DNA from: Gammaproteobacteria bacterium
GTDB lineage: Bacteria > Pseudomonadota > Gammaproteobacteria > Pseudomonadales > Azotimanducaceae
Direction of reading: 5' to 3'
Length of the DNA: 64,000 nucleotides
NCBI GenBank assembly: GCA_009837185.1
Contig: VXUA01000014.1
Location: 31,051 to 95,050 of the forward strand
Under the pieces are notes generated by a model, which saw only the letters and a list, made by a program, of their open reading frames with translations, did no database searches and was not told where the DNA came from. Positions 54,143 to 63,222 of this stretch are shown here, in pieces. Within the stretch, counting starts at the first letter, position 1, and every line of letters begins with the position of its first letter. A program made the position numbers and the translations under genes.

Positions 54143-55378
54143 ATGACTGCACCTAATCGACGAGACATTTTGAAATGGGGATCAGCTGCTGGAGTCACTG
54201 GGGGATTGCTGAGCACTAATGCATTCGCGTCAGTGCCAAATGGATCGACGAACTCGAAGACTTTGCCAGAAGTGAGGAAGTACAAAACGTTAGGTCGAAC
54301 CGGTCTCAAGATTTCCGACATTTCCTTTGGGTCAAGTAGACTTCGGAGCGGACAAGAGAATATCGTTCGCCATGCTATGGACCGAGGCATCAATTATTTA
54401 GATTCAGCTCACAGTTACACAAAAGGCCAATCGGAAACAGTGATTGGAAACGCAATTAAGGGTAAACGTGATAAAGTGTACCTCGTGTCTAAAGCGCACA
54501 CTAACAAGAGATGGACGACCGAACAGATCATGGACCATTTGGAACAGTCGTTGAAAAGGCTAAAAACTGACTACGTTGACGTATATCTGAACCACGCCGT
54601 TAACGATGTTGAGCGTATGAAATCCGAAGAGTGGCAAGGCTTCGTAGAAAAAGCTAAAAAACAAGGGAAGATACTATTCAGTGGTATGTCAGGTCATGCG
54701 GGACGCTTGAATGAGTGTTTAGAGTACTCTCTTGATGAAGATTTGTGCGACGTGATTCTCGTGTCCTATAACTTTGGACGTGATCCCTCATTTCTCGCGA
54801 ACTTGACGCGGGGAATGGACAGGATTGTGCGTCAACCAGATTTACCAAAGCTATTGGAAAAGGCAAAGAAAAAGAACGTCGGTACGATCACGATGAAAAC
54901 TTTATCAGGAGCACGTTTAAATGACATGCGTGAATACGAGACCGAAGAAGGCACCTTCGCGCAAGCAGCATTTCGTTGGGTCCTGTCCGATGCAAATGTA
55001 GATGCTTTGATCGTTTCCATGACAAGTAAGACTTTGATTGACGAGTATTTGGTCGCTTCTGGCGATGAGGAGGTTTCCTATTACGACCATCAGTTACTGC
55101 ATAGGTATGCGCAGTTAAACAGTTCAACTCAATGCCGACAAGGATGCGACGATTGCTATGGGAGCTGCCCGTACAACGTACAAATCGCTGACGTACTACG
55201 TACTCGAATGTATGCAACGGACTACCAAGATGTTGAGATGGCACGTGCGGAGTACGCCAATATTGAAATCGACGGTAAGGCGTGTTTGACCTGTAGTGGA
55301 GCTCCGTGCAAAGACGCTTGTACCTACGGGATTGCGATTGCCGATCTGTGCGCACCGACCCATCGCATGCTCGGTTAA
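54143..55378 (+). CDS. Aldo/keto reductase with Tat signal and C-terminal cysteine clusters
   Basis: This 411-residue protein has a twin-arginine signal (APNRRDILKWGSAAGVTGGL), which suggests export of a folded, cofactor-bearing enzyme. An aldo/keto reductase barrel follows (YKTLGRTGLKISDISFGSSR, INYLDSAHSY, VDVYLNHAV). The C-terminal extension has two cysteine groups, CRQGCDDCYGSCPYN and CLTCSGAPCKDACTYG, likely binding iron-sulfur clusters. The usual catalytic Tyr, Lys and His have plausible counterparts. It is 18 bases upstream of larC in the same direction and may be in that operon. The substrate is unknown. Confidence 0.88.
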   Translation: MTAPNRRDILKWGSAAGVTGGLLSTNAFASVPNGSTNSKTLPEVRKYKTLGRTGLKISDISFGSSRLRSGQENIVRHAMDRGINYLDSAHSYTKGQSETVIGNAIKGKRDKVYLVSKAHTNKRWTTEQIMDHLEQSLKRLKTDYVDVYLNHAVNDVERMKSEEWQGFVEKAKKQGKILFSGMSGHAGRLNECLEYSLDEDLCDVILVSYNFGRDPSFLANLTRGMDRIVRQPDLPKLLEKAKKKNVGTITMKTLSGARLNDMREYETEEGTFAQAAFRWVLSDANVDALIVSMTSKTLIDEYLVASGDEEVSYYDHQLLHRYAQLNSSTQCRQGCDDCYGSCPYNVQIADVLRTRMYATDYQDVEMARAEYANIEIDGKACLTCSGAPCKDACTYGIAIADLCAPTHRMLG

Positions 55379-55396
55379 ACGCAGGCGTTTTAACTG

Positions 55397-56578
55397 ATGC
55401 CTGCTCTGCTGTACGAGTGCTTCAGTGGTATAGCAGGAAACATGAACTTGGGAGCACTCATCGATCTGGGTGTTCCACCCGACTATTTACGTGCCGAACT
55501 CTCTCGGTTGGGTATGGACAGGGAGTTTGAACTGTCTATTGCACGGGCGAAGAGTAAGGGTATAGCTGGAACTTTAGTACGGGTGACATGTGAATCGTCA
55601 GACAAGGTTCGCAATCTCCATCACATTAAAGAAATCATCAATAACTCGCCCTACTCCGACAGGATTAAGAGTTCAGCAATACGCACCTTCGAGCTTCTCG
55701 CAGAAGCGGAAGCGACAGTCCACGATACAGATATCTCAAACGTACACTTTCACGAGGTCGGGGCTGTGGACGCCATTGTCGACATCGTAGGGAGTGCCAT
55801 CGCGATGGAATATTTGCAACCGAGTGAGGTGTATTGTGGACCCGTGGAGCTTGGTAGTGGTACAGCAGACAGTGAACACGGGACTTTACCCGTGCCAGCT
55901 CCTGCGACCTTGCAGTTACTACTCAACAAACCGACTACTCGAGGTAATGTCCCATTCGAAGCCACCACACCCACCGGTGCTGCAATCCTTTGCAACTATG
56001 TTGATAGTTTCGAAATTCCAGCAAGCTTCAACACAACGCGGGTTGGATATGGTCTCGGCGAAAAAACCTCTTCTAGACCGAATGCTGTGAGGGTAACAAT
56101 CGGGGAATTGCGTGAGTCGATAAAACGTTCAGAAAACATGGAAATCGAGTGCAATGTCGACGATATGAATCCGGAGGCATACGAATATCTGATCGATCAA
56201 CTCTTTACTCTCGGAGCGGTCGATGTATTCCTAACGCCAATAATCATGAAAAAATCTCGTCCAGCGAACAAACTAACAGTCCTTGTACCGTCAAACAGTG
56301 AAGGCAAGATAGTACGAGAAATATTGCGAAGTACCACAACATCTGGGGTGCGCATGCACACCGTTCGGAAACAGATATTGAGTCGGGAAGTGCAATCTAT
56401 CAGCACCAGTTTGGGGAAGGTACGCGTGAAGACTGTACAGTTACCCGAAGGTGCAACACGGTGGAAACTAGAGCACGACGATGTACTCTACATTGCAAAA
56501 GAGAACGAGTTGAGTTATCTTGAAGTGAAGCGAATAATAGAACGTGAAGTGAACGATAAGATATCGAACGATGAGTGA
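55397..56578 (+). CDS. larC: Nickel pincer cofactor cyclometallase
   Basis: LarC inserts nickel into the pyridinium pincer cofactor used by lactate racemase and related enzymes. The 393-residue protein begins with the family signature in the form FSGIAGNMNLGALIDLG; most members have SGxSGDM, so N15 replaces Asp. HFHEVGAVDAIVDIVGSA, ATTPTGAAIL and DDMNPEAYEYLIDQLFTLGA follow, all standard. Both LarC domains are in one frame. It overlaps larB by 8 bases. larE and larA are not in the window. Confidence 0.92.
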   Translation: MPALLYECFSGIAGNMNLGALIDLGVPPDYLRAELSRLGMDREFELSIARAKSKGIAGTLVRVTCESSDKVRNLHHIKEIINNSPYSDRIKSSAIRTFELLAEAEATVHDTDISNVHFHEVGAVDAIVDIVGSAIAMEYLQPSEVYCGPVELGSGTADSEHGTLPVPAPATLQLLLNKPTTRGNVPFEATTPTGAAILCNYVDSFEIPASFNTTRVGYGLGEKTSSRPNAVRVTIGELRESIKRSENMEIECNVDDMNPEAYEYLIDQLFTLGAVDVFLTPIIMKKSRPANKLTVLVPSNSEGKIVREILRSTTTSGVRMHTVRKQILSREVQSISTSLGKVRVKTVQLPEGATRWKLEHDDVLYIAKENELSYLEVKRIIEREVNDKISNDE

Positions 56579-57311
56579 CTTAGAACAGATTCTGCAACAA
56601 GTTCGAGCTGGCAAGCTCGCTGTCGACGATGCGATGGTTCAGATCAGTGAAGATCAACACCGAACAATCGAGTCCACGACAATCGACCACACTCGCAAGC
56701 AAAGAACTGGAACTCCCGAAGTAATTTACGGTGAGCACAAAACCCCGCTACAAGTACTCAAAGCATTTGAACTGATACTTGGGAATGGCAATAACACCTT
56801 AGCGACACGACTACAACCCGAGGCATCGGAATTATTACAAGATCGAATCGACGGAGTCGTCTGTGTACCAGAGGCACGAATAGCCTACAAGAAGTTAACG
56901 GAAACACAAACCCCAACCACGCAAATTGGTGTTATAACTGCGGGTACGAGCGATTTGTCGGTTGCGGAAGAAGCAGCAATTACGGCTGAGTTTTATGGAA
57001 ACGACGTTGAACGTGTGTTTGATGTGGGGGTGGCGGGAGTGCATCGATTATTTAGCCGTCTGGAACTCATTCGTTCCTGCCGCGTACTCATAGTCGTGGC
57101 CGGTATGGAAGGAGCACTTCCAAGCGTGGTAGGCGGGTTGGTGGATAAACCGGTGATTGCAGTGCCGACCAGCGTCGGATATGGTGCATCATTTCAGGGG
57201 ATCGCTGCCTTACTAGGCATGTTGAATTCGTGCGCTTCGGGAGTATCCGTGGTCAACATTGACAATGGATTTGGTGCGGGTTTTCTAGCGAATCTAATTA
57301 ATCGTTTATGA
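56571..57311 (+). CDS. larB: Nickel pincer cofactor carboxylase/hydrolase, copy 1
   Basis: LarB carboxylates and hydrolyses nicotinic acid adenine dinucleotide, the first step to the nickel pincer cofactor. The 246-residue protein has the N-terminal helical part ([19 protein letters not shown]) and a PurE-like domain: [18 protein letters not shown] in the form [38 protein letters not shown] and [18 protein letters not shown]. It overlaps larC by 8 bases. A second, about 93 percent identical protein is coded at 61069. Confidence 0.93.
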   Translation: MSDLEQILQQVRAGKLAVDDAMVQISEDQHRTIESTTIDHTRKQRTGTPEVIYGEHKTPLQVLKAFELILGNGNNTLATRLQPEASELLQDRIDGVVCVPEARIAYKKLTETQTPTTQIGVITAGTSDLSVAEEAAITAEFYGNDVERVFDVGVAGVHRLFSRLELIRSCRVLIVVAGMEGALPSVVGGLVDKPVIAVPTSVGYGASFQGIAALLGMLNSCASGVSVVNIDNGFGAGFLANLINRL

Positions 57312-57419
57312 AGCACACCTACATCGCATCGAGCTGTTCCCTAGCGGAACAATATAGACGTCGACATCAAGTATGCGTTATGAGGTCGTGCTGTGCAACA
57401 AAGACACACTGCTACATCC

Positions 57420-58724
57420 TTACTCATATACGTCCAACTCAATTGCAATGCGCTGAAACCTATCCAAGGCAACTAACAGTGGATCTTCTCGATCCTGTCC
57501 TGACGAGGCGCGCTTTGTGTACAGGTCGTTGATCGCTGCGCGACAATTTTCAGGTTCCGTTGCATTTTTGTCACTCTCGGCGGCGGGTTGAGAAGAACAG
57601 ATGTGGCTAACCAACCAATCCCAATTGATTTCGACACCTTTTCGTTCTAAACCAAGCACGAACCAAAGAGATTCCCGCAATCGCTCCGTGCTCAGTGCTC
57701 GCGCAATCTTCAGTTCTGTCCACTTCCCGTTATTTAACTTATTTGCAAACACGCCTCTATCTAAATACACGAGTCCCGCGGCTTCATCTCCTAGCTCAGC
57801 ACCAAAATCCAACAGAATGGTGATTAGATCGTATTTGGTAAATGGTAGGGAAAACAAGGGATTTTTCTCTCGCTCTAGTAGTAGTAGCTGGTAATCATAT
57901 CCCGATACGCGAGATTCCGAATATCGACGTAATGTTGCAAATTCCCGAGGGTAGTTCTCAGCATTCAGCGCAACCTCGGAACCAAATTCCTTGCACTTTT
58001 CTTCCACCCACCGATATTCTAAATAACCTTGCCACATATCGGTGATGTTGTCAGGCTTTGGTTCTTGAGCTTCAAAAATATAGTAGTGTTGTAGATGAAA
58101 ATACATTTTAGCTTGCTTACTCTTCTCCCCCGCCATATTAAAACAAGCATGGTAGAATGTCGCGTAATTGGTGAGTGCTTCGGCATGACAAACTTCGTTA
58201 AGTTCCTTTTTCCCATAAAACTCTTCCCATTCGCAGTCAGGTTGTGAGAGAGCTTCAATGATACGTTGGAGATCTTCGGCTGGATCTTCAAAAATGCGCG
58301 CATACGTCATGGAATTATCTAATATGACCAACGAAAACTCAGGTATACCCTTAACGACCGCCAATCCATTCCTCTCAAAAGGATTCGTCTTTAGCGTATG
58401 GATCTCTAACGCCGACAGACATTCCTGAGAGATCTCAAACTCTTCAACAAACGTCTTCGCGGCTGCTGATTCTGTTGGGAATTCTGACAGACCACATATT
58501 TCCCAAACATCTCTAGACCTAGATAGTTGGTTCGCATTGGTCGATGGCACGGTTTCACCTCGGTGATTCAACTCGCTTGTTGTTTCACCAATAGAACTGA
58601 CTTTCTGTGCAATGGGAGAACTGGTAGAATCGCTCGAAAAATTGAAGATAAACACAACTACAATCAATGACGCGACGGATCCGACACCAATGAGAGTCAG
58701 AAAAATATTTTTGTTTACTCGCAT
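57420..58724 (-). CDS. Membrane-anchored partner of the HExxH protein, copy 1
   Basis: This 434-residue protein has a membrane segment (about 8-28: FLTLIGVGSVASLIVVVFIF) after a basic start, a Ser/Thr-rich linker, then a largely helical domain with several cysteines (EICGLSEFP, SQECLSALE, SQPDCEWEE, HACFNMAGE, EEKCKEFGS) that could form disulfides in the periplasm. I do not recognise a family. The start ATG overlaps the stop of the HExxH gene by 10 bases, so translation is coupled. A paralog lies at 61918. It is convergent with larB. Confidence 0.75.
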   Translation of the reverse strand: MRVNKNIFLTLIGVGSVASLIVVVFIFNFSSDSTSSPIAQKVSSIGETTSELNHRGETVPSTNANQLSRSRDVWEICGLSEFPTESAAAKTFVEEFEISQECLSALEIHTLKTNPFERNGLAVVKGIPEFSLVILDNSMTYARIFEDPAEDLQRIIEALSQPDCEWEEFYGKKELNEVCHAEALTNYATFYHACFNMAGEKSKQAKMYFHLQHYYIFEAQEPKPDNITDMWQGYLEYRWVEEKCKEFGSEVALNAENYPREFATLRRYSESRVSGYDYQLLLLEREKNPLFSLPFTKYDLITILLDFGAELGDEAAGLVYLDRGVFANKLNNGKWTELKIARALSTERLRESLWFVLGLERKGVEINWDWLVSHICSSQPAAESDKNATEPENCRAAINDLYTKRASSGQDREDPLLVALDRFQRIAIELDVYE

Positions 58725-59845
58725 AGATCGAAATGGTTGTAGTTGTAATTAGGATTGTTATCCGCCGCTTTTCTTTCGTAAAATTCAAAATCTTCCTTAA
58801 GACCAGCGAACTCTTTTTGTTCTTCCTGGTCCAGCGATTCGCCACTCTCTTTTTTTTCTAGCAACTCTTTATAACGACTCACTTTTGAATCCCATTCTTC
58901 TTGAGTCAGTCCAAAAGTTTCTAACGTGTTATAGAGTTGTGGAGGTTCTCGATTATAAATAGCTACATATCGATCATAGGCTACCCTCTGCGCGTTCCAT
59001 TCATGCTGCACTCTCTGCCAGGGAGTGTTCGGTGGAGCACCAACCTCAGCGTGTACCCATTCATGGATAAAAGTTTGCATAGTAAGATGCCAAGGGTTGT
59101 ATTTCTCCGCCTCGGCGTAATCCCATATATTTGTTCGACTTAAGCGAATGCGAGGAGGATGAACAGGCTTGTGCAAAGTATCTCCTAAAACACCTTGTGG
59201 CAGGTCGTAATTGAGAAAATGAATTTCATAACCCTTGATTTTCTTCCATCCTGATACAGACTGTGCAGCTTTTTCTTGCATACACCGACTGTAGTTGTCG
59301 AACGCACGCGCATAACTACGATACCCCGGAGGTGGTCGCGAAATCCTTCTTTTTGGATAATGGAAGCTATAATCACTTGCTTTCGGTTTTGACAGTGGTG
59401 TTGGTCGCCGGCCAATGACCCTAATTTCTTCCATTTCGTCCGGATCAGCTAGAGCGTAACAGTATTCTGGCTGCTTGATGGTATGATAGGAACCGAAAAA
59501 CACTGTTTTTCCGTCTTCCTCAGTGCCTTCATACGCCCGTAAGTCTTCAAAGTTGTCAAATCGCCACGATTCTTCGTTTGAGCAACTTTCATCCTCGAAA
59601 CCGACCACTGCTCCTTCGTTCTTGGCTTTTTTCGCAGTCAACGTGGCTACTTCGTCATCCAAGTGTTTGGTGACAAGCGACCACGAAACGTCGTCATCAA
59701 AATAAATACATTGTGGGTTCTCTGCTTCGCCTATCAGTGCCGCTACCAAAGGAGTCATTTCTGTTTCAGGGGTAGCCTCGTCCCCAGATAAAACTTCTGT
59801 GAAAGCGACCGAAATCGCGAGCACGCTCAACCACACGAGAGACAA
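58715..59845 (-). CDS. Secreted HExxH zinc-metalloprotease-like protein, copy 1
   Basis: This 376-residue protein begins with a hydrophobic signal (SLVWLSVLAISVAFTEVLSG). The zinc motif HEWVH lies at 261-265 in TFIHEWVHAEVG, and H281/E282 in HEWNAQRVAYD are candidates for the third ligand, giving a gluzincin-like arrangement. A segment EEIRVIGRRPTPL (139-151) resembles the start of TonB-dependent receptor plugs. The C-terminus is charged and coiled. It is the first of a coupled two-gene unit with the 434-residue membrane protein. TTG at 59845 is the best start seen, but it lacks a Shine-Dalgarno and is uncertain. The family is not recognised. Confidence 0.72.
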   Translation of the reverse strand: MSLVWLSVLAISVAFTEVLSGDEATPETEMTPLVAALIGEAENPQCIYFDDDVSWSLVTKHLDDEVATLTAKKAKNEGAVVGFEDESCSNEESWRFDNFEDLRAYEGTEEDGKTVFFGSYHTIKQPEYCYALADPDEMEEIRVIGRRPTPLSKPKASDYSFHYPKRRISRPPPGYRSYARAFDNYSRCMQEKAAQSVSGWKKIKGYEIHFLNYDLPQGVLGDTLHKPVHPPRIRLSRTNIWDYAEAEKYNPWHLTMQTFIHEWVHAEVGAPPNTPWQRVQHEWNAQRVAYDRYVAIYNREPPQLYNTLETFGLTQEEWDSKVSRYKELLEKKESGESLDQEEQKEFAGLKEDFEFYERKAADNNPNYNYNHFDLCE

Positions 59846-60315
59846 TACACGAGGGACTGTCTGATTAGTTCTTTGACTCGGACGTAAGAGGTTGCGTGTA
59901 CACCGACCGTCGGTTGTACTATATCTCCTTCGGATGTGGGAACTGGTGAGCGAAGAAAATAGTAGGGTCTGAAGGCTGTAATTATGATGTCGTGCAATTG
60001 CAAAAAATGCTCGAAACCATCGGTGAAGAGAGCTTAAAGAGTGATGATATTTCTCATTGGATGTGTGAGAAACACTAAGATTGGAAAAGGAATTATTACT
60101 TACATGCTATACAAATGTGAAGGGGGGGGTGAAACTCATGGTGAACCTCGTCGTTCTCAAACAGGTACGATTATGAACAAATCACAATCATGAAACTAAG
60201 CATGTCACTAAATGTAAACGACATTTGCAACCCAAACAGTTACAAGCTCTCGTAATTCGGAGGTGAATTTGAGTGAGAATCACATACTGTATTAAAGAGT
60301 TTCCGTAGCTTTTGG
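59846..60315. other. Gene-poor stretch with an eight-G tract
   Basis: The region holds the promoter of the HExxH gene (minus strand). A short plus-strand frame ends MLETIGEESLKSDDISHWMC at about 60078 but has no start signal; it may be a gene relic. A run of eight G lies at about 60122-60129. Confidence 0.5.
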
Positions 60316-60511
60316 TCATGCTGCGAAAAGCTCTCCGTTGATTCGATGCGGTTGTTCTTCAAGTTTCTGATTGGCGGCTTTCGCCCATCCCTGCCATTGC
60401 GGAATGACGATGGTGCGACCGTGCTCATAGACCTCGGCGGGAGTGCAGGGAGGTACGTTTTCCGCCGGTCGTAAAGCCCAATGTGGCCGCACTTGGTTGT
60501 AGTGTTGGCGC
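60316..60511 (-). pseudogene. C-terminal fragment of an integrase-core (IS481/IS3-like) transposase
   Basis: The residues read LRQHYNQVRPHWALRPAENV, then CTPAEVYEHGRTIVIPQWQG and WAKAANQKLEE, the typical end of rve-fold transposases. The N-terminal catalytic part is missing; the frame runs directly into duplicated larC sequence at 60512. The fragment marks the duplication junction. Confidence 0.8.
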
Positions 60512-61076
60512 AATTCCAGCAAGCTTCAACACAACGCGGGTTGGATATGGTCTCGGCGAAAAAATCTCTACTCGATCGAATGCTGTGAGGGTAACATTCG
60601 GGGAATTTAGTGAGTCAATAAAACGTTCAGATAACGTGGAAATCGAGTGCAATATCGACGATATGAATCCTGAGGCGTACGAATATCTGATCGATCAACT
60701 CTTTACTCTCGGAGCGGTCGATGTATTCCTAACGCCAATAATCATGAAAAAATCTCGTCCAGCGAACAAACTAACAGTCCTCGTACCGTCAAACGGTGAA
60801 GGCAAGATAGTACGAGAAATATTGTGTAGTACGACGACCTCGGGAGTGCGAATGCACACTGTCCAGAAACGGTTGCTAGACCGGGAGGTCCAAGTGGTGA
60901 TCACTAGTTTGGGGCAAGTACGCGTGAAGACGGTACAGTTACCCGATGGCGCTTCAAGGTGGAAACTAGAACACGACGACGTGCTCTCTATTGCAAAAGA
61001 AAATGAGACGAGCTATCTTGAAATGAAGCGAATACTAGAACAAGAAGTGACCGACAAACTGCAGAAAGATGAGTGA
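60512..61076 (+). pseudogene. larC: larC copy 2, C-terminal half only
   Basis: This codes the last 187 or so residues of LarC (from IPASFNTTRVGYGLGEK), matching copy 1 from residue 207. The N-terminal 206 residues are absent. The frame is open back to 60483 through transposase-derived sequence and is still intact. The first part is nearly identical to copy 1, while the last third differs at many residues (for example LDREVQVVITSLGQ against LSREVQSISTSLGK). It overlaps larB copy 2 by 8 bases, so its translation may serve to feed larB. Confidence 0.8.
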
Positions 61077-61809
61077 CTTAGAACAGATTCTGCAACAAGT
61101 TCGAGCTGGCAAGCTCGCTGTCGACGATGCGATGGTTCGGATTAGTGAAGTTCAACACCAAACAATTGAGTCAACGACAATCGACCACGCGCGCGAGCAG
61201 CGAACCGGTACGCCCGAAGTAATTTACGGTGAGTTCAAGACCCCAAATCAAGTACTCAAAGCTTTTGAACTGATACTCGGAAATGGCAATAATACCTTAG
61301 CAACACGACTGCAACCTGAGGCAGCCGAACTACTACTAGATCGCATCGACGGAATCGTTTATGTACCAGAGGCACGAATAGCCTACAAAAAGCTAACAGA
61401 AACACAAACCCCAACCACGCAAATTGGTGTTATAACTGCAGGTACAAGTGATTTGTCGGTTGCGGAAGCAGCAGCAATTACGGCTGAGTTTTATGGAAAC
61501 GACGTTGAACGTGTGTTTGACGTCGGTGTGGCTGGAGTGCATCGACTATTCAGTCGTCTTGAAGTCATTCGTTCGTGCCGAGTGCTTATTGTCGTGGCCG
61601 GAATGGAAGGAGCGCTTCCAAGCGTCGTTGGTGGGCTAGTCGATACGCCGGTAATTGCCGTACCTACAAGCGTTGGTTATGGTGCGTCGTTTCAGGGGAT
61701 CGCAGCCTTATTAGGCATGTTGACTTCGTGCGCGTCGGGAGTTTCAGTTGTCAACATTGACAATGGATTTGGCGCGGGTTTTCTTGCGAACTCAATTAAT
61801 CGATTATGA
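61069..61809 (+). CDS. larB: Nickel pincer cofactor carboxylase/hydrolase, copy 2
   Basis: This 246-residue paralog of the protein at 56571 differs at roughly 16 positions, mostly conservative (for example [10 protein letters not shown] to IVYVPEARIA). The signature segments [20 protein letters not shown] and [18 protein letters not shown] are intact. The first 60 or so bases are identical to copy 1 before divergence starts. With no damage visible it is probably functional, though the cell then carries a full-length larC only once in this window. Confidence 0.92.
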   Translation: MSDLEQILQQVRAGKLAVDDAMVRISEVQHQTIESTTIDHAREQRTGTPEVIYGEFKTPNQVLKAFELILGNGNNTLATRLQPEAAELLLDRIDGIVYVPEARIAYKKLTETQTPTTQIGVITAGTSDLSVAEAAAITAEFYGNDVERVFDVGVAGVHRLFSRLEVIRSCRVLIVVAGMEGALPSVVGGLVDTPVIAVPTSVGYGASFQGIAALLGMLTSCASGVSVVNIDNGFGAGFLANSINRL

Positions 61810-61917
61810 AGCACACCTACATCGCATCGAGCTGTTCCCTAGCGGAGTACTATAAACTTCGACATCTAGTATGCGTTATGAGGTTGTGATGTGCGAAAAA
61901 GACACACTGCTACATCC

Positions 61918-63222
61918 TTACTCATATACGTCCAACTCGATAGCGATGCGCTGAAACCTATCCAAAGCAACTAACAGTGGATCTTCGCGATCGTGTCCTG
62001 ACGAGGCGCGCTTTGTGTACAGGTCGTTGATCGCAGCGCGACAATTTTCAGGTTCCGTTGCACTATTGTCACTCTCGGCGGCGGGTTGAGAAGAACAGAT
62101 GTGTCGAACCAACCAATCCCAATTGAGTTTGACACCTCTGCGTTCTAATCCAAGCGCGAACCAAAGAGATTCCCGCAATCGCTCCGTGCTCAGAGTTCGC
62201 TCATTCTTCAGTTCTGTCCACTTCGAGTTATGTAGCTTATCAGCAAACACGCCTCTGCCTAACAACGCTAGTCCCGCCGCTTCATCCCCTAGCTCTGCAC
62301 CAAAATTTAAAAGAATGCTGATAAGATCGTATTCGTTAAACGGTAGGGAAAACAAGGGGTTTTTCGCTCGTTCGAGTAGTAACTTTTGTCGCTCGAATGA
62401 CGACAGGAGAGACTCCGAATGTCTACGCAATGTTTTAAATTCCCTAGGGTAGTTCTCAGCATTCAGCGCAACCTCGGAACCAAATTCCTTGCACTTTTCT
62501 TCCACCCACCGATATTCTAAATAACCTTGCCACATATCGGTGATGTTGTCAGGTTCTGGTTCTTGAGCTTCAAAAATGTAGTAGTGTTCTAGATGAAAAT
62601 ACGTTTTAGCTTGCTTACTCCTCTCGCCCGCCAAATCGAAACAAGCATGGTAGAACGTCGCATAATTGGTAAATGCTTCAGCATGACAAACTTCTTTAAG
62701 TCCCTTTTTCCAAAAAACCGTTTCCCATTCGCAGTCTGGTAGTGAGAGAGCTTCGGATATACGTTGGAGATCTTCGGCTGGATCTTCAAAAATGCGCTCG
62801 TACGTCATGGGATTATCTAAGATGACCAACGAAAACTCAGGTATATTCTTAACGATAGCCAATCCATTCCTCTCAAAAGGATTCGTCTTTAGCGTATGGA
62901 GCTCTAACGCCGACAGACATTCCTCAGAGATCACAAACTCTTGAACAAACGTCTTCGCGGCTTCTAATTCTGTTGGGAAATCTGACAGACCACATATTTC
63001 CCACACATCTCTAGAGTTAGCCAGTTGGCTCGCATTGGTCGATGGCACGGTTTCACCTACGTGATTCAATTCGCTTGTTGTTTCACCCATAGAATTGACT
63101 TCTGGTGCAGTGGGTGAACTGGTAGAATCGCTCGTAAACTTGAAGATGAACACAACTACAATCAATGAAACAACGGAACCCACACCAATGAGAGTCAGAA
63201 ACAAAAATTTACTTACTCGCAT
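61918..63222 (-). CDS. Membrane-anchored partner of the HExxH protein, copy 2
   Basis: This is a 434-residue paralog of the gene at 57420-58724 with the same length, the same membrane anchor (FLTLIGVGSVVSLIVVVFIF) and conserved cysteines. Differences cluster in the linker and in the region EFKTLRRHSESLLSSFERQK. The C-terminal 60 residues are almost identical between the copies. The start ATG overlaps the end of the HExxH gene as in copy 1. The family is not recognised. Confidence 0.75.
   Translation of the reverse strand: MRVSKFLFLTLIGVGSVVSLIVVVFIFKFTSDSTSSPTAPEVNSMGETTSELNHVGETVPSTNASQLANSRDVWEICGLSDFPTELEAAKTFVQEFVISEECLSALELHTLKTNPFERNGLAIVKNIPEFSLVILDNPMTYERIFEDPAEDLQRISEALSLPDCEWETVFWKKGLKEVCHAEAFTNYATFYHACFDLAGERSKQAKTYFHLEHYYIFEAQEPEPDNITDMWQGYLEYRWVEEKCKEFGSEVALNAENYPREFKTLRRHSESLLSSFERQKLLLERAKNPLFSLPFNEYDLISILLNFGAELGDEAAGLALLGRGVFADKLHNSKWTELKNERTLSTERLRESLWFALGLERRGVKLNWDWLVRHICSSQPAAESDNSATEPENCRAAINDLYTKRASSGHDREDPLLVALDRFQRIAIELDVYE

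Larger units (their letters stand above)
56014..60511. repeat. First unit of a 4498-bp tandem duplication
   Basis: Sequence from 56014 (mid-larC) recurs from 60512 with a constant offset of 4498 bases through larB, the 434-residue gene and the HExxH gene. The unit ends in a transposase fragment that abuts the second copy at 60511/60512. The copies diverge unevenly and reading frames are kept in both. Confidence 0.9.

Noticed and set aside
57308..57532. Short frame starting at the larB stop ([10 protein letters not shown]...)
   Set aside because: In the duplicated copy the frame stops after about 27 codons, so it is not conserved; most of it overlaps the 434-residue gene on the other strand.
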